A stretch of DNA of 64,000 nt, taken from positions 7,813,246 to 7,877,245 of the forward strand of contig CM033402.1 of NCBI GenBank assembly GCA_019426215.1. Reading direction: 5' to 3'. A model generated the notes under the pieces. The model saw nothing but the letters and a program-made list of their open reading frames with translations, searched no databases and was not told the origin of the DNA. Shown piece after piece: positions 10,754 to 23,691 of this stretch (positions are counted from its first letter, which is position 1; the number at the start of each line of letters is the position of its first letter). The position numbers and the translations under genes were made by a program. The stretch comes from Buddleja alternifolia. Its lineage: Eukaryota; Streptophyta; Magnoliopsida; Lamiales; Scrophulariaceae.

Positions 10754-13700
10754 ATGGCGAAAATGCACAAATCGCAGTCCTCTCTCTTGGTGGAGCCGAT
10801 GTATTCGTCGGTGATTACGCTGCTCATCATCGTCATGGCGTGCGTGGAGCTCTGCGACGCCGTCACGGTGGTGGATGTCTACCGCCTCGTCCAGTACGAC
10901 CTCGCCGGCGTTCCGTTCGGATCTCGTCTCGCCGCTCTCAATCACCACGCCGGATCCTCACTCTTCTCCTCTGCCGGCGCCGGTGCCGCGGCTGATCTCT
11001 CCCGCACTGTCCTCATTCTTCCTGTCCGCGAATTGAATCTGTCCTTCATTAGAGGTTGCTTGATTTCATTTTCATCGATTCATTTACTTATCCTTTGTGC
11101 TAGGAAACTAGGTTTGCAATTATTTCGGTATGTGTTTATAAAAACTGATCATTTTAGACCTACTCTAGCGAGTAGAATGATGAAGCGTGGTTTGATTTGA
11201 TTAAGATAAGATAATTGTTCAAGATGCACAGTATTGTAAAGACTTACGACGTTAATCTGAGTTTGCTAGTTCGTTTGAATGAGTTCTCCGGTTTTGTAGC
11301 TAACTTTTAGCTAAGAAGTGTTTAGTTGACTAATCTGCAAGTGACTATGTACCATGTGTAAAGACCGTGTCTTGTAAACTTGAGGAGCTCAGCAGGAACT
11401 ATAGTTGTTAAAAAGTCAATAGTTTAGAAAATTTGGAATGAGGCCTCATCATCCTTTTGGAAATGGTGATCTGAGCTCACATTAAGGTCAATTTCTAATG
11501 TGGAATTTCTTTATTAGGTTTTTTACCATGTGTTTGTAAGGATCATTTTCTAGTCCATGTGGATTGTAAACCGGACTAGAAGTCATTTCCAAGGTGTTCA
11601 AATCAAAGTTCTTGACATAGTCTGTTTTCTTAGTGTGAGTTGAATTCAGCACTTAAATGTATTTGTTGCAAACAGTGTATGTGAAAATTATGAAGCTAAA
11701 CTGGATTTCTTTTACTCTATGAGACTTGGGAACTTGGAGTCGACTGACTTATGCCTGCAAGTCTGTATATTTCTTTGTCGGAGCATGAAAGGTTCTACTT
11801 TGTCTAAGAACAATTATTAGTTCATGTACCACGGTATTAAGGTGGTGATATGGAGATATGTCTACCTGGATACATTCTTTTTAGCTTTATGTTCTGGACT
11901 TAAAATTCCACCCTTTCCGGAAATTCATTTTCTCGACGTTGCGAACACGAACAGCATACACACCTACACATCTATTTTTTCATTTAAGAAATTTGGGGAA
12001 AGTAAAAAGTAAAAGAACAATAAAATTGCAAAAAGTACTGTCTTTTTCAAATTGCTGATTTTGATCCAGTCGATAGAAATATCTTTAATCAACCATTTTG
12101 AGTGGAGTACTTGCAGTAATGTTCTAAAAGGCTGTGGTTGGTCAAAATAGCTGTGGTTGGTCAAAATAACATATTTGTCTGATACCCTGCCCATATTTGT
12201 TTCTCAAACCTTTGAGGATTCTTTCAGAATAAGTAAAATGGGTCTGAAATGGCACATTTCATTCTTTGTAGACCTCGATTAATATAGACTTGGTGTAGCC
12301 GAATGTCCTTTTCAATTTCCTTATGTGAGAGTAAATGTTGGAGTTGGGCTGAAAGTGACTAAAGTTCAAGCTATGTCTCATCTTAAATTGAAACACAGTA
12401 GGGTTCCCCATCATGATGGGGTTCCACATGATGGTGAACCCCATCATGTTACTATTGAATCTTAGAAAGGATTTTTAAATGTTTGTCCTTTATCAGTTGC
12501 AATTTTGTGTTAGATTAATGCAGCAAAACTGTATGCATATAGTTAAGCCAGAGAAGTAGCAAGATACAATGAGGAATCATATTTCAAATTTGATGCCATT
12601 TTGTCCTGCTTGCTTGCATCCTAATTCCATCTTTACTACATATACTTCCTTAAGTGAAAAAGTTTCCATTTCTAAAGTTTCAATTGGTCCGCTGTGTTTG
12701 TCTACTTTGATTTAGAAATAGGGTCAATTGTCTTGTTTAGTTGGTCTTGTAGCTGTTTCTCTAAGTTCGAATATATTGCTGGGTATGACCAGGCATAGTC
12801 GGAATACTATATTCTGGAATATGGCTAGTGTGGAAAAAATACTTTTATCTGTCAGACTCAAGTACTTCACTGCCACTTTCCTCCTGTTGAGGATTGTGGA
12901 GTAGAGTTTAAATTTCCGTTGGGTCTGAAATTGTAGGCCGGAGGTTGGCTAAGTTTTTGTGTTATTGATGAAAATAGTCAAAGATGTCAAAGCTTCGACC
13001 CTTTTAGAATAAGTTTTATTGAATGCGTCAAACGTGAGTCACTATTTGCTTGGGGTTTATATTACCAACTGAGTTGTTCTATACTCAAATGTCTATGGAA
13101 ACCTCATATGATACAAAAGCCACAGAGTTTTTAGATTTACAATTGTTATGAAGAATTGCTGTAGAACCATATCACATATTTTTAGATTTGGAATGAATTC
13201 TCCTGTTGCCTAGACAAAGCTGAATGCGTTGAGTTGCAAATTTTAGTTTACATATAAAGATATTTAAGTAGAAACTCGTGTATAAACTGTAGAATTTAGG
13301 GAATTAGGAGTAAACTTGACCGAACATGAAGGGGAAAATAATAAGAATCTAACTCATTGGGTTTGTGGAATTTATGGCTGCATAAATTTTTATATGCCAA
13401 AAACTGTGATAGACTTCTAATCAAATTGTGATGAGCTCTGGGTGAAATTGGGTTGAAAGTTGTTTCTTTTCAAGACTTTGCGGAGAAATTGCTATGCATG
13501 ATATCTTGTATGCAATGCAGCCTATTAGGCGGATAGAAATAGCTTTATTTGCTCAATCAGCGACATGCCTATTCAGTATGACTGCTCATGTATACTTGTC
13601 TCAATATATCTTATTCACTTTCTATAACTGGCACACTCGTTGCATTATTAGTCGCAGTTCCTGGAATAGAGAGTTTCTACAAACCTGGAAACATGCACGA

Positions 13701-14648
13701 TAAGAAAAATATGCCCCCCTTGCATTACCAAGTAACTAATGATAAGGCAGTTCTTTCCCAAGTAATTGAACTTATTAAGGAATGTGAATATAGTGCTCCT
13801 GAGTTCTATGGAAATTTTTGTGTAGAACTTCCAAATTTACTTGTACTGCACAGTTGTAACTACATTTCTCAACTCAAATATGTCCTGTTTTGGAATTTCT
13901 AAATTGTTTCTCTAAATAATCTCCACCTTAAGTCAGTATCTGTGGTAAATTGTGTTGCATTTGCTTTGATTCATTGACATGCTTATACAAGTTTTTGTTT
14001 CATTCTGATATGTTAACAAAGTTATTCTGTTTACGATATTTGAGTATTTTGTGCCAAATTTAGGATTATCATTTGAAACTATAAGGCTATGTTTGGTTAT
14101 GTTTTGGGATGATATTTTGGTGAGAATTATTGGTGAAAATTTTATGGGGACACGTGCAATTTTGATGGGATTATGTTTGGTTATGTTTTGGGAGTTGTTT
14201 TTTGAGTGATTTTTTGGTGAGATAGTGTTTGGTTTTGTTTTCAGAGGGAACATAAATTACTGTAGCTGTCAAATCATGTAAGTTTTTGTCTGTCAATAAT
14301 TAAAAGTTATAATATAATATTGAGATTGTAATAATTATTATATAGATAAATATATATGTATATATGTACAAATATATATGTAGGTAATAGTAGTATATAT
14401 AATATTAAGATTGTAATAATTATTATAGAAATAAATATATATATATATATGTAAGTAATAGTATTGTGTGTATATATATATATATAAGTAATAGTAGTTG
14501 ATATATATACTTAAAAGAAAAGTTTATATATATTCATATATATATTTAATTACAAAATTATATTTAATTTACGAAAATTAAAAAAAAAAGAAAATTGAAG
14601 ATGACATTTCTTCAATTTTCTTTTTTTTATTCATGCAATTTATGTTAA

Positions 14649-14687
<39 letters not shown>

Positions 14688-17600
14688 TGAGAGAGAGAGA
14701 GAGAGAGAGAAAGTGAGAGAGTGAGAGAAAGAGAGGAGAGAGAATGTGTTAGATAGAGTGAGGGAGTGGGAGAAAAAGAGGAGAGAGAAAGTGTGTCAGA
14801 GAAACAGGGAGCACAATCATTATTTTTTTTTTGGACAAAAAATTGACAACTTTCCTGGTGAAAAATTGTGTGATCCAAACATAACTTGGCCAAAAATTCG
14901 GACGAAAATGAGCTTGAAAACATAACCAAACATAACCTAAGATTTCCAAGGTTTTCTCTCTTTCCGCTCCCACCAGTTTTGGTTTGCTTCTTTGCTTTAG
15001 GTCTTAAGCTTTTGTTGTAAGTGCTTTTTCTCTCAACTTTGGAGGAGCCCCTAAGATCACATTTCTGACACCACCTCTGTTTGCCATGTCATGGAGACAC
15101 CTAAGTCTGGGAGTCTCAAATCATTATATCAGTTTGAGTAATTGATTACATTTTCTTTTTCGAAATCTTTCAATCTTTCAGATTTCCTGAATGGTATTTA
15201 GTTCCTATGAATTCAACATCATTCGATCAGTAAAAGAGGTTTCCTTTACTATCATTATATTCCCCAACTCTGACCGTTCTAATTTGGATTCATTCTATAG
15301 TTTCATGCTTCTTATCATAACGACGGAATCGGCTTTTTGTTGGAATCTTATGACAGAATATATTGAACAGAAGAAGCCATTAGGCGGTTTACTGCTTCTA
15401 ATTCCCCCAGTATTTAGTCCACAAAACACAGACAGTGGGGGTGGAGCTGATCATGATCCTGCAAAAGACCATATGAAGGAAATGTTAAATGAAGTGGAAC
15501 GGTTGCTTATACATGCAAACATCCCTGTGAGTGAAAAAGATTCCGTTCTTTTTTGTGTATGCAATCAGTCTTGTATCTGTTATACGTCAGGAAAAAATGA
15601 TGAACTTTTTCTTAGTGATTCTTTTGTTTGTTTGATCATAATTTCTGAATTTGCTCCCAATTTCTTTGTCATAGAGAAGAGAGAGAAAATAAAGTTTAGT
15701 TCTTGGTTCAAACATGTGCTTCTGTGAGTACAAGGATGGGTATATGTTTTACGTGTAGCTTTTGGATTTGGCTAATATCCCGCTCATTATTATTATTTGG
15801 AATGAAAATTCAGAAACTATTACTTGTGTTATTTTATACCAAGCCTAGTTGCCTTATATTTCTAGTTTACTATCTAATAATGTCATCTTATATTTCAGTA
15901 TCCAGTGTACTTTGGCTTTGAGGATGAGAATGTTAATTCCGTTCTAGCTGATGTCAAGAAGAATGATGCTAGTGGTCAGCCGGCTACTGCTACAACTGGC
16001 GGGTTAGTTGATAAATTTGAATTAGAGAGGTTTTAAATTTGAAATCACTCTGGTTCTCTAATCTGGCATTATATGGTTATTGAGAAAGTGAGTTCTTATT
16101 TCAAGTTCCCGTGATCGTCCATCATTTATGAGTAGAATATCAAAAAGTGACTCTAGAATTGTCTGCTCATCTTTTGAAAGATGATGATGCTTTATCCCAG
16201 AAGGTTTGGCTTAATTGTTGTTGGACAGTTCATTCTGTGTAAAATAAGTCTAGGTTACACTATATCGTCATGCTTATGTTATGTATGTGTACATTTTCCC
16301 TTTTACTTTTTTGGTCTATTCCACAAGTAGTTACAATCTATTTTTCTCAGTTTTTGGTGGCTTCTTATGTTGAACCAAATTATTGCCATTGTATACTCCT
16401 GAATCCTGATTATTTGGTGCTTCTTAATGCCTTATACTTGTTCTGTTTGAGTTTGATATTGACTTGAGATGCCAATTTCGCTATAACCTTTTTAGTTGAT
16501 GGCTCATCTAAAATGTTTCAGATACAAGCTTGTAGTCGCTGGACCAGAACCCAAGAAAATTGCTTCTCCCACCATCACAAATATTCAGGTTCTAGTTCTG
16601 CCTTTTATTTTCTATTGGAGGTGACTAGCGTCAATGTCATTTTTTCTGGGATCTATGGCTTCAAGTCATCAATATTTGGTTACATTAGTTTGCTTAAATA
16701 TTTGGGCTTTCTCTATGAGCTCAACAGATCATATTCTTACTGTTCTTGAACACATATGTAAGTTTTTCAAATCTTGTGCTATCTCAGGGATGGCTGCCAG
16801 GATTAAAAGCTGAAGGAGATTCAAATCAACTTCCAACTATAGCTGTAGTGGCGTCATATGATACATTTGGGGCTGCACCAGTTAATAACCTTATTACTCG
16901 AATTTTATTGTTCTACTTATAGTCCAGGGTCTCATATGTCTTAATGCTGACAGGCATTATCTGTGGGAAGTGATAGCAATGGAAGTGGTGTTGTGGCTCT
17001 TCTTGAAATAGCTAGATTGTTTTCAAATTTGTATTCAAATCCTAAGACAAGGGGAAATTATAATTTACTCTTTGCGCTGACATCTGGAGGACCATATAAC
17101 TACAATGGAACTCATAAGGTGCTTATTCCATCAAAAGATTTAGTCACCGTTCTTTATGTACATGTTCTATTAGTGTTGTGTGATTTTGTTGTTGTACTTC
17201 CTGTTATAGTGGCTTCGTAGTTTGGATCAGCGTTTACGTGAGACTATTGATTATGCTATTTGCTTGAATAGCATTGGCTCATCTAGCAATGAGATATTTG
17301 TTCATGTATCCAAGCCTCCAGAGAATGCCTACATAAAGCAAATTTTTGAGGTTAGCGCTAACATTTCTTTTTTGGCAGAGGCTGAATCAGGGTTATTTTT
17401 AGACAGATATTGTTAGCTGCAATACGTTCTGACGTATTTAGTGGATATCAGGGTTTCTCTAGCGTGTCGGAAGAGTTGGGGCTTAAAGTTGGTTTGAAGC
17501 ACAAGAAGATTAACATCTCTAATCCTCGAGTAAGTTACATGTCATGTTTGAAATTGTGTGACTTCAAATCACTTTTACCAGCATATAAGATTTTATAAAA

Positions 17601-20600
17601 CTTAGAAACTACTCTAGTGCTCAACTGAATCTGCAGTGGTGGGTAATTTTATGGAACAGAGCTTTCAGTTGTCTTTCCAATCCTCTCTGGATTATTTGAA
17701 CACTTATCAAGGATTTTAGTTATAATCACTTCAAGATGATACCTAGTGTGAGATGCATTTTCCTTTCTTTGTTCACATTAGCTGCATGAGGATTTTTGCT
17801 CAATGCCATACGATTATTCTTCCTTTTTGACCTTCTATACTAGTCTACGATACATGTAGTGTTTTAGTTCTCATATCATCATGTTATCAGAATGATGGTA
17901 GAAACTTGCATACTATTTGATTTTTTTCTTCGATGTTCCTGATCGGATAGTTCAAATGGAAACTTCTACCTGAAACTGGTCCTAAAATATAATAAAGCTT
18001 AGCGGGTTTTCCTCGATGGACCCAAAATCTTGAGCAAACCAATCCGATTAAGTTAAGTGGGACCCAAACTACCCGATCTGAACGCCCAACCCCCAAGTGT
18101 AATGGAATAGTATTTCTGGTAATAAAATGTTCTATTTCAAATTTTATTCCCGCCTAACAAACGAGGCCTAAATGCATTGACATGGCCATGACAGTCACAA
18201 GTTCCATCTGTTGAGATCTAGAACCAAAGTAAATGCAAAACTTCGTAGTTATTTCTATTAAGATATTAGAAGCAGAGATGTATCTTCGTGTTGTGATTTG
18301 TAATGTCATGGATAAGCACTTTCTCATTGAGTCACGTGAGCTTAGTAGTATAACAGTTCAAATAAAGCTCCTATTCATCTTTAGAACATAAAGGTTTCAT
18401 GCATGGTTTTTGCTCTTTATTTTCTTCTTCTTCACCAACTTTCTTAGTTACATTGCTTACACTGTTAAATTATTCTAGGTAGCGTGGGAGCATGAGCAAT
18501 TCTCGAGACTGAGAGTCACAGCAGCAACACTGTCCCAGCTTTCTGTTGCACCCAATTTTCTGGCAAGTACTGGAGGTCTTTCAGATAACAGGTTATACTT
18601 TCAAATGGATGCACTTTTTTTTACTATTGATTTTTTTTTTGTGTGAATTATCATTTCCTTAACCCTGGTCTTCTCTACAGACATTTTGTTAATGAAGCTT
18701 CAATAAGTCGAAGTGTCAAATTGGTTGCTGAAAGTCTCGCAGTAAGATATCAGAATTCTTTTGCAGAGATGCTAGTTAGGTCTGGACACTGGACTGATTA
18801 TAAATGATTATTTGTTTGATTTCTTTCTTGTACACAGAGACATATATATGGCCAGGAGGGGAAAAACATTGATATATTTGCAGATGACAGTAGCTTAGCC
18901 GTAAATCCCTCGTATATACGTTCTTGGTTAGATTTTTTGTCAACAACACCTCGAGTGGCTCCATTTCTTTCAAAGAATGACCCTCTAATAGTGGCACTGA
19001 AAAAGGTATGATTTGTTAGACCTGATATCTCTCGCCTTTTTATCCTTGCCAGAGTAGTTTTATCTCTAAATGGATATCCCTTTTTTTTTTTTTGTAATGT
19101 TTTTCCGAGTTGTTTAATATCTACATCTTTTCCAACTTGGTCGGAGCTGTGAAACAAGTTTGGCTTTCTCAATAATTGCTCAACATTATTTTTAAATGTA
19201 GATTTGAATTACATTTGTATAATTTTGGGAGCGGCGTCTTTGGAATATTGTTTCGCTTTTCTCCAGCCAAACTATGAATTCCTTTCCTAGATTTTCTTCA
19301 TCCTTGCTAAGAAAGGAGAGAGATAAACTTGGATATTCTTTTAAAATATTAGACTTCTTTCCAATAAGGGATGTTCATTGAGAAATGGACTATATTTGAC
19401 AATTACCACTATTCAAATTTAAAATCTTATGGAGTTTTAACTCTTCATCTTTCAGCCAATGTTGGAAGAAAACACTTCTAACGCATAGCGGTTAGAAAAC
19501 AACTGTGCTTTCCGTCTGATTCAAGAAAATATTCATGACTTAAGCCACACTAGCAATTCAAGTTATTAGAAACTTTACTCCCAAGAATTAAACCTATTTC
19601 AATAAGCACGTCAAAATTGAGTTCAATGATGAAATATTGAACTACAAAACTAGTGTGGTATTTGTATATCGTGATCAATAAGCAGTTCTATTGTTTTACA
19701 TTTTCATGAAAAAGTCCTTTCTAGTTAATTTCGTTGCTTTGTACATCCTTCATTTTGTGAGATTGTCGAAATGAACTTCAAACCAGTGAACCATTTCTTT
19801 GCATTTCTTTTCCTCATTACGACATTAAATTTATTCAACGACAGGAATTAGCAGACCACACTGTTGAGGTGAATGTACAACATGAAGTACTTGATGGGAT
19901 GTTCACCTTTTATGATTCAACAAGCGGCAAGCTACATATTTATCAGGTATTGTTTCAACTTAATCTTTTTGTTTCCTCCAAATTGGAAAAAATAAAATGA
20001 AAAACACAACTACAAAATGCATTTATAACTACAGTGACAATGTTGATAACAATCACCATGGTTCTTTCAAGAAATTTCTTTTCTTATTTCGCTCCTCTTC
20101 CCTTCTTCTCGTTAAAAAATAAGGAAATAATCTCCTTCCTCAGGATTGCAAAGACCTAAGTTAACTTATTTTACGATTGACAAACTCGTTCCCTGCCCCA
20201 AGTAGCCATAAAAAATGCTCAAGGGCAGTGGACAATCAGTAGACCGACTCATTTATCATGCACCATTCACAATCCATGTATTATGCTGTACTTTTTGGAA
20301 GCAAATGCCTTGTTTTTTAATTCGTATCTAAGGAGGATGATATCTGGATGAAATAATAATTGATGACCCGATAATCTTATGAATAAGCAATGTTTAAAGA
20401 AAATAAGAAATAGAGGATTTATGCTTATCAATGGACTAATGATTGTCATTTTCTTATTGCAGGTCGCAAGTGTGACATTCGACTTGTTTTTACTGCTGGT
20501 TCTTGGATCATACTTGATTACGCTTTTCAGCTTTTTGGTCATCACAACTAGGGTATGGAATAAACTTCTTTTTTCTCCATTCCTTTATGTCGAAAAAAAA

Positions 20601-20773
20601 GAAAAAGAAAAAAGTCAATTAAGTTCTATTTGTATATATTTATCATAAAAAATTTACTAATACACTAAAATATCATTGATTTTATATGTGCTACTTATAT
20701 CTTTCAACAGGGTCTTGATGATCTAATCAGTCTATTTCGTCGTCCCACTTCCCACAAAATGAAAACAGCTTGA
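10754..20773 (+). CDS. NCLN: Nicalin (ER membrane BOS-complex subunit)
   Basis: Fourteen GT-AG exons give 571 aa: 10754-11054, 15357-15526, 15899-16002, 16522-16588, 16788-16880, 16954-17118, 17210-17350, 17452-17529, 18479-18591, 18681-18741, 18838-19005, 19845-19946, 20463-20552, 20711-20773. An N-terminal hydrophobic segment (about 17-36) leads to VQYDLAGVPFGSR. A peptidase-M28-like core carries SYDTFGAAP, VGSDSNGSGVVALLEIARL, HVSKPPE, LKHKKINISNPRVAWEHEQF. A C-terminal membrane helix (about 526-549) is followed by a short tail. Length and motif order match animal nicalin (563 aa), which works at the ER translocon with TMEM147 and NOMO in membrane-protein biogenesis. The metal-ligand His of active M28 enzymes is absent (SYD instead of HYD), which fits a non-catalytic role. 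Intron 1 is 4.3 kb and carries a transposon. Confidence 0.96.
14085..14937. mobile_element. Tourist-like element in nicalin intron 1
   Basis: It starts GGCTATGTTTGGTTATGTTTT and ends AAAACATAACCAAACATAACC, flanked by TAA on both sides (14082-14084 and 14938-14940), the PIF/Harbinger-type duplication. The terminal motif ATGTTTGGTTATGTTTTGGGA recurs about 83 bp inside the left end. It is about 850 bp long with an AT-rich interior and no transposase frame. Confidence 0.8.
14650..14740. repeat. AT then GA microsatellites
   Basis: A TA dinucleotide run (about 14650-14684) is followed by GA runs to about 14740, with more purine-rich GAGAGA blocks to 14800. It lies inside the Tourist-like element. 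Confidence 0.9.
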
Positions 20774-23691
20774 TTACATAGCCTGATATTGTCCCAGGAA
20801 CACGTTGCAATCTTTTGTAGCTCAAAACCAATGACAATCTGCATTGGATAGGCTAATTTAATGTCGACGAGTTAGATTTTCAACGTTTTTATCGAGGCAC
20901 TTATTCATTTCCTTTTTCCTTTTATCCTCTCATTGATTGGTGGAGGAGATATATTAGCTGCTAGTGAAAATTTTGTTTAGACTAGATTGTATCTCCATTC
21001 TGTTATAGATGCTATAGCCATAATGATCTCACATACTTCTCGTCTCGAGTTGAGCTATTTTTGGTTGAGCCAGCAAAGGGTGAACTTTCTTTTCTTTATA
21101 GACCAGATGATAAATGTGATTTATGCTCGTATCATTGTTCTTTATTTGGAAACACTGTGTTCGAATTAAACTTTTCTCCGAAGGTATTACGTAGTCTAAT
21201 TTTGGACTTGCGGGAACTTATCGAGATTATGTTTTGACTTCTCCATACAATAATGGTAATCAAAACATCACTATTGAAGAGCGTCTAATCGCCAAGGTTT
21301 GACACATTTGTTGAGATTTGATAATATTGGTCGAGATGTATTCATATCAGACAAGGGCTCTTGTCAAGCCGTTAATGTAGGAAAGTATTAATAGTTTTTT
21401 CAGAGTTTATACATGTCGATAATATTTAATAACGATGTCTCTGATGTGGAGGAGCTACTGATGAGGAGATACTCGAATGATATGAACCATGAAGAATTCA
21501 AACTCAAAAGTTGGTTGTTGAAGTGGTTTAGCCTAAGGTCATAAACTCTACATTGGCCTCGTAGTATCGATGTTTGAATCGAATGTTAATACCTTACAGT
21601 ATATATATATATATATATATATTTAGAATCACAACACGGATGTTATCTCAAAATCATGGTTTTGCACTCTTCTAAAGAGGCTTAGAGCTATAATCTAGTG
21701 GATCACAACACGTATGTTGTTTCCAATAATGGGGTTTCACTTCTCCAGAGAGAAACTTTGCTATAATTTAGTAGATGCATTAGGATTTTTTTATACTTAT
21801 TAGCTTTTTAATTAGGTAGTGTAATTGCAGTTCAACCCGTTTATTTTGTGCACATAAAAAATACTCTCATAAATAAACTTTACACATCGTCCCTTTTTGT
21901 CAGAAAACTATTTGAATTCACTGACGTCGTCAAAAAAAGTTATTTCGACTTCCTATTTTGCCCTTATCTTGGTCAACTTCTTTCTTTAGACAAAAATACC
22001 CTTTGACCAGATCAATGTAAAGTGCTTTTATAAGAGGAGGTTTTTGTCGTGAGTCCAAAATAAGCTGGCTGAGTAATAATTACCAAAATACCTTTAAGGA
22101 GATAAATGTAATTATTCAAGTTTAAAATGATGTAATATTTATATATCAATTTTTAAATATATGATTTAATTTGTAACATCTTCACGACGAGTGAGTAAAA
22201 AAAATGAATACCAACTTTATGTTCGATGTTATGTTTGATTTTGAAAGCAATATTATAACCTGCACCGAACCTATGTCAAGCATCTCCCGCCCACTGTGTG
22301 TTCAGATGTTTTCCTTTTCCTTTTAAAAAAAAAAATGTAGTCAAATGACTTATTGTAGGTAGAGATTATTCCGTCATTTTAAGCTTTCAGTTTTTGGCTG
22401 ACTTATTTTTTATTTTTTGAAAATAAGAGAAATTGTCATTTATCATATTCCGCCACATATGACTAGCGGTGAATATAAAATTTTATTATAAGAAAGATGT
22501 GTGTGTTATGTACCCAAATAAATGGACTTGATTGTAATTATAACATTATGATTTTATTTCTTATGTTTTTAAAAGCGAGCGTATAATTGTCGTTTGTCAT
22601 GTTTGATTATGGACATTAATCAAAGGGCATTGAATGTAATGTTTTATTATAACAGAGAGTGTCTGTTACGTGCCCAAATAAACGTGTTACGTGCCCAAAT
22701 AAACGGGTTAAGTTGTAATTACATCAAATAAGAAAAGTAATTAGTGTAGTTAACCCTTACTATATGTATAATGAAATTCTGATGGTACAATTACTACTAT
22801 GTCCGGCAATAGTATTATGTTGAACTTTATTCATATATAATGCAACAAAATTTGCATTGTAATGCTCTGAATATGTTTTGAATCCCAATATGTTGCTACC
22901 GATGTGATAGCCATCAATAAAATCCAAATACGCAACTCCGAGCGACGCTCATTGTGTAAAAGATGTTCTTTAGTTTCAAACCGAGACGGATGCGCCAAGT
23001 AGCATGTGGTTTGTGACCCCCAAATGCAACAAAAATTCGAGTCACATAGAATACACCAACTTAAAAAGGGTTTATCATTGCACAACGCGCCCGAGAGATT
23101 AGACTTCTATGTCTAATCTTTGTAACATAAAGATGTTCCTTAGTTTCATCATAGTCGAGATGCTATTTGTAGTAATTCGAAGATTTAACAATTTTATAAA
23201 ACCCCATAATCCACTTCCAGCACTTGCTAAATCAAGAGTACAAAAAAGGGTCATTCAATGCTAAACCGGGTGCAACAACTTAGTCCATTGTTCACCTTTA
23301 GATCATCACGGTTGAGTGATTTTCATCCTGTCAACCTCTAACACCTCTAATAGATCAATGGTCATGAATGAACCGACTCTATTGCACAATTAGTCGTACA
23401 TGATTAAGTTCCTTTTCATAAAAAGCTTTGAGAAGTACTAATAATCTCCATTACAAACATGAATTTCAGTTAAAAAGTAAGCATTGACCACATCTCAACG
23501 AACTGCCAAAACAAGACCATATGACACAGCATATTTATCAACTACTACAAAATTACTGCAAACTTTCTATACAAACTGTCCATTGGCACATGTTAATTTG
23601 CAGAGAGAAACCTACACCACTTACGGCAACGTACAAATTTCCCCCCTTATAAGGCAAGATATGAAGATGCCACGGGCATTCTATGGATTCA
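20774..23691. other. Intergenic between convergent nicalin and DCP1
   Basis: This holds both 3' flanks, a TA microsatellite at about 21600-21622 and a degenerate inverted-repeat element (21811-22756). A minus-strand open frame at 22831-23085 contains WCILCDSNFCC and RIWILLMAITSVATYWD. I do not recognise it and do not call it a gene. Confidence 0.65.
21811..22756. mobile_element. Degenerate inverted-repeat element
   Basis: The left end includes GTAATTGCAGTTCAACCCGTTTATTTTGTGCAC (seen as GTAATTGCAGTTCAACCC then GTTTATTTTGTGCAC). The right end carries the inverse, as GTGCCCAAATAAACGGGTTAAG and GTAATTACATCAAATAAG. The ACGTGCCCAAATAAACG phrase is repeated at the right end. It is related to the unit at 35047-35603. 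No clear target duplication was found. Confidence 0.5.

Noticed and set aside
10613..11200. 195-codon frame containing the nicalin first exon
   Set aside because: The family start is the ATG at 10754, and the frame runs past the splice donor at 11055 into intron 1.
12390..12450. Palindromic CCCATCATGATGGGG cluster in nicalin intron 1
   Set aside because: Very short local inverted and direct repeats without flanking duplication; nothing more can be supported.
14645..14973. Minus-strand frames rich in Ser-Leu and Ile-Tyr
   Set aside because: They are translations of TA and GA microsatellites inside a transposon.
18100..18175. Tourist-like right end (GCCTAACAAACGAGGCC) in nicalin intron 8
   Set aside because: No matching left end could be found, so no element is called.
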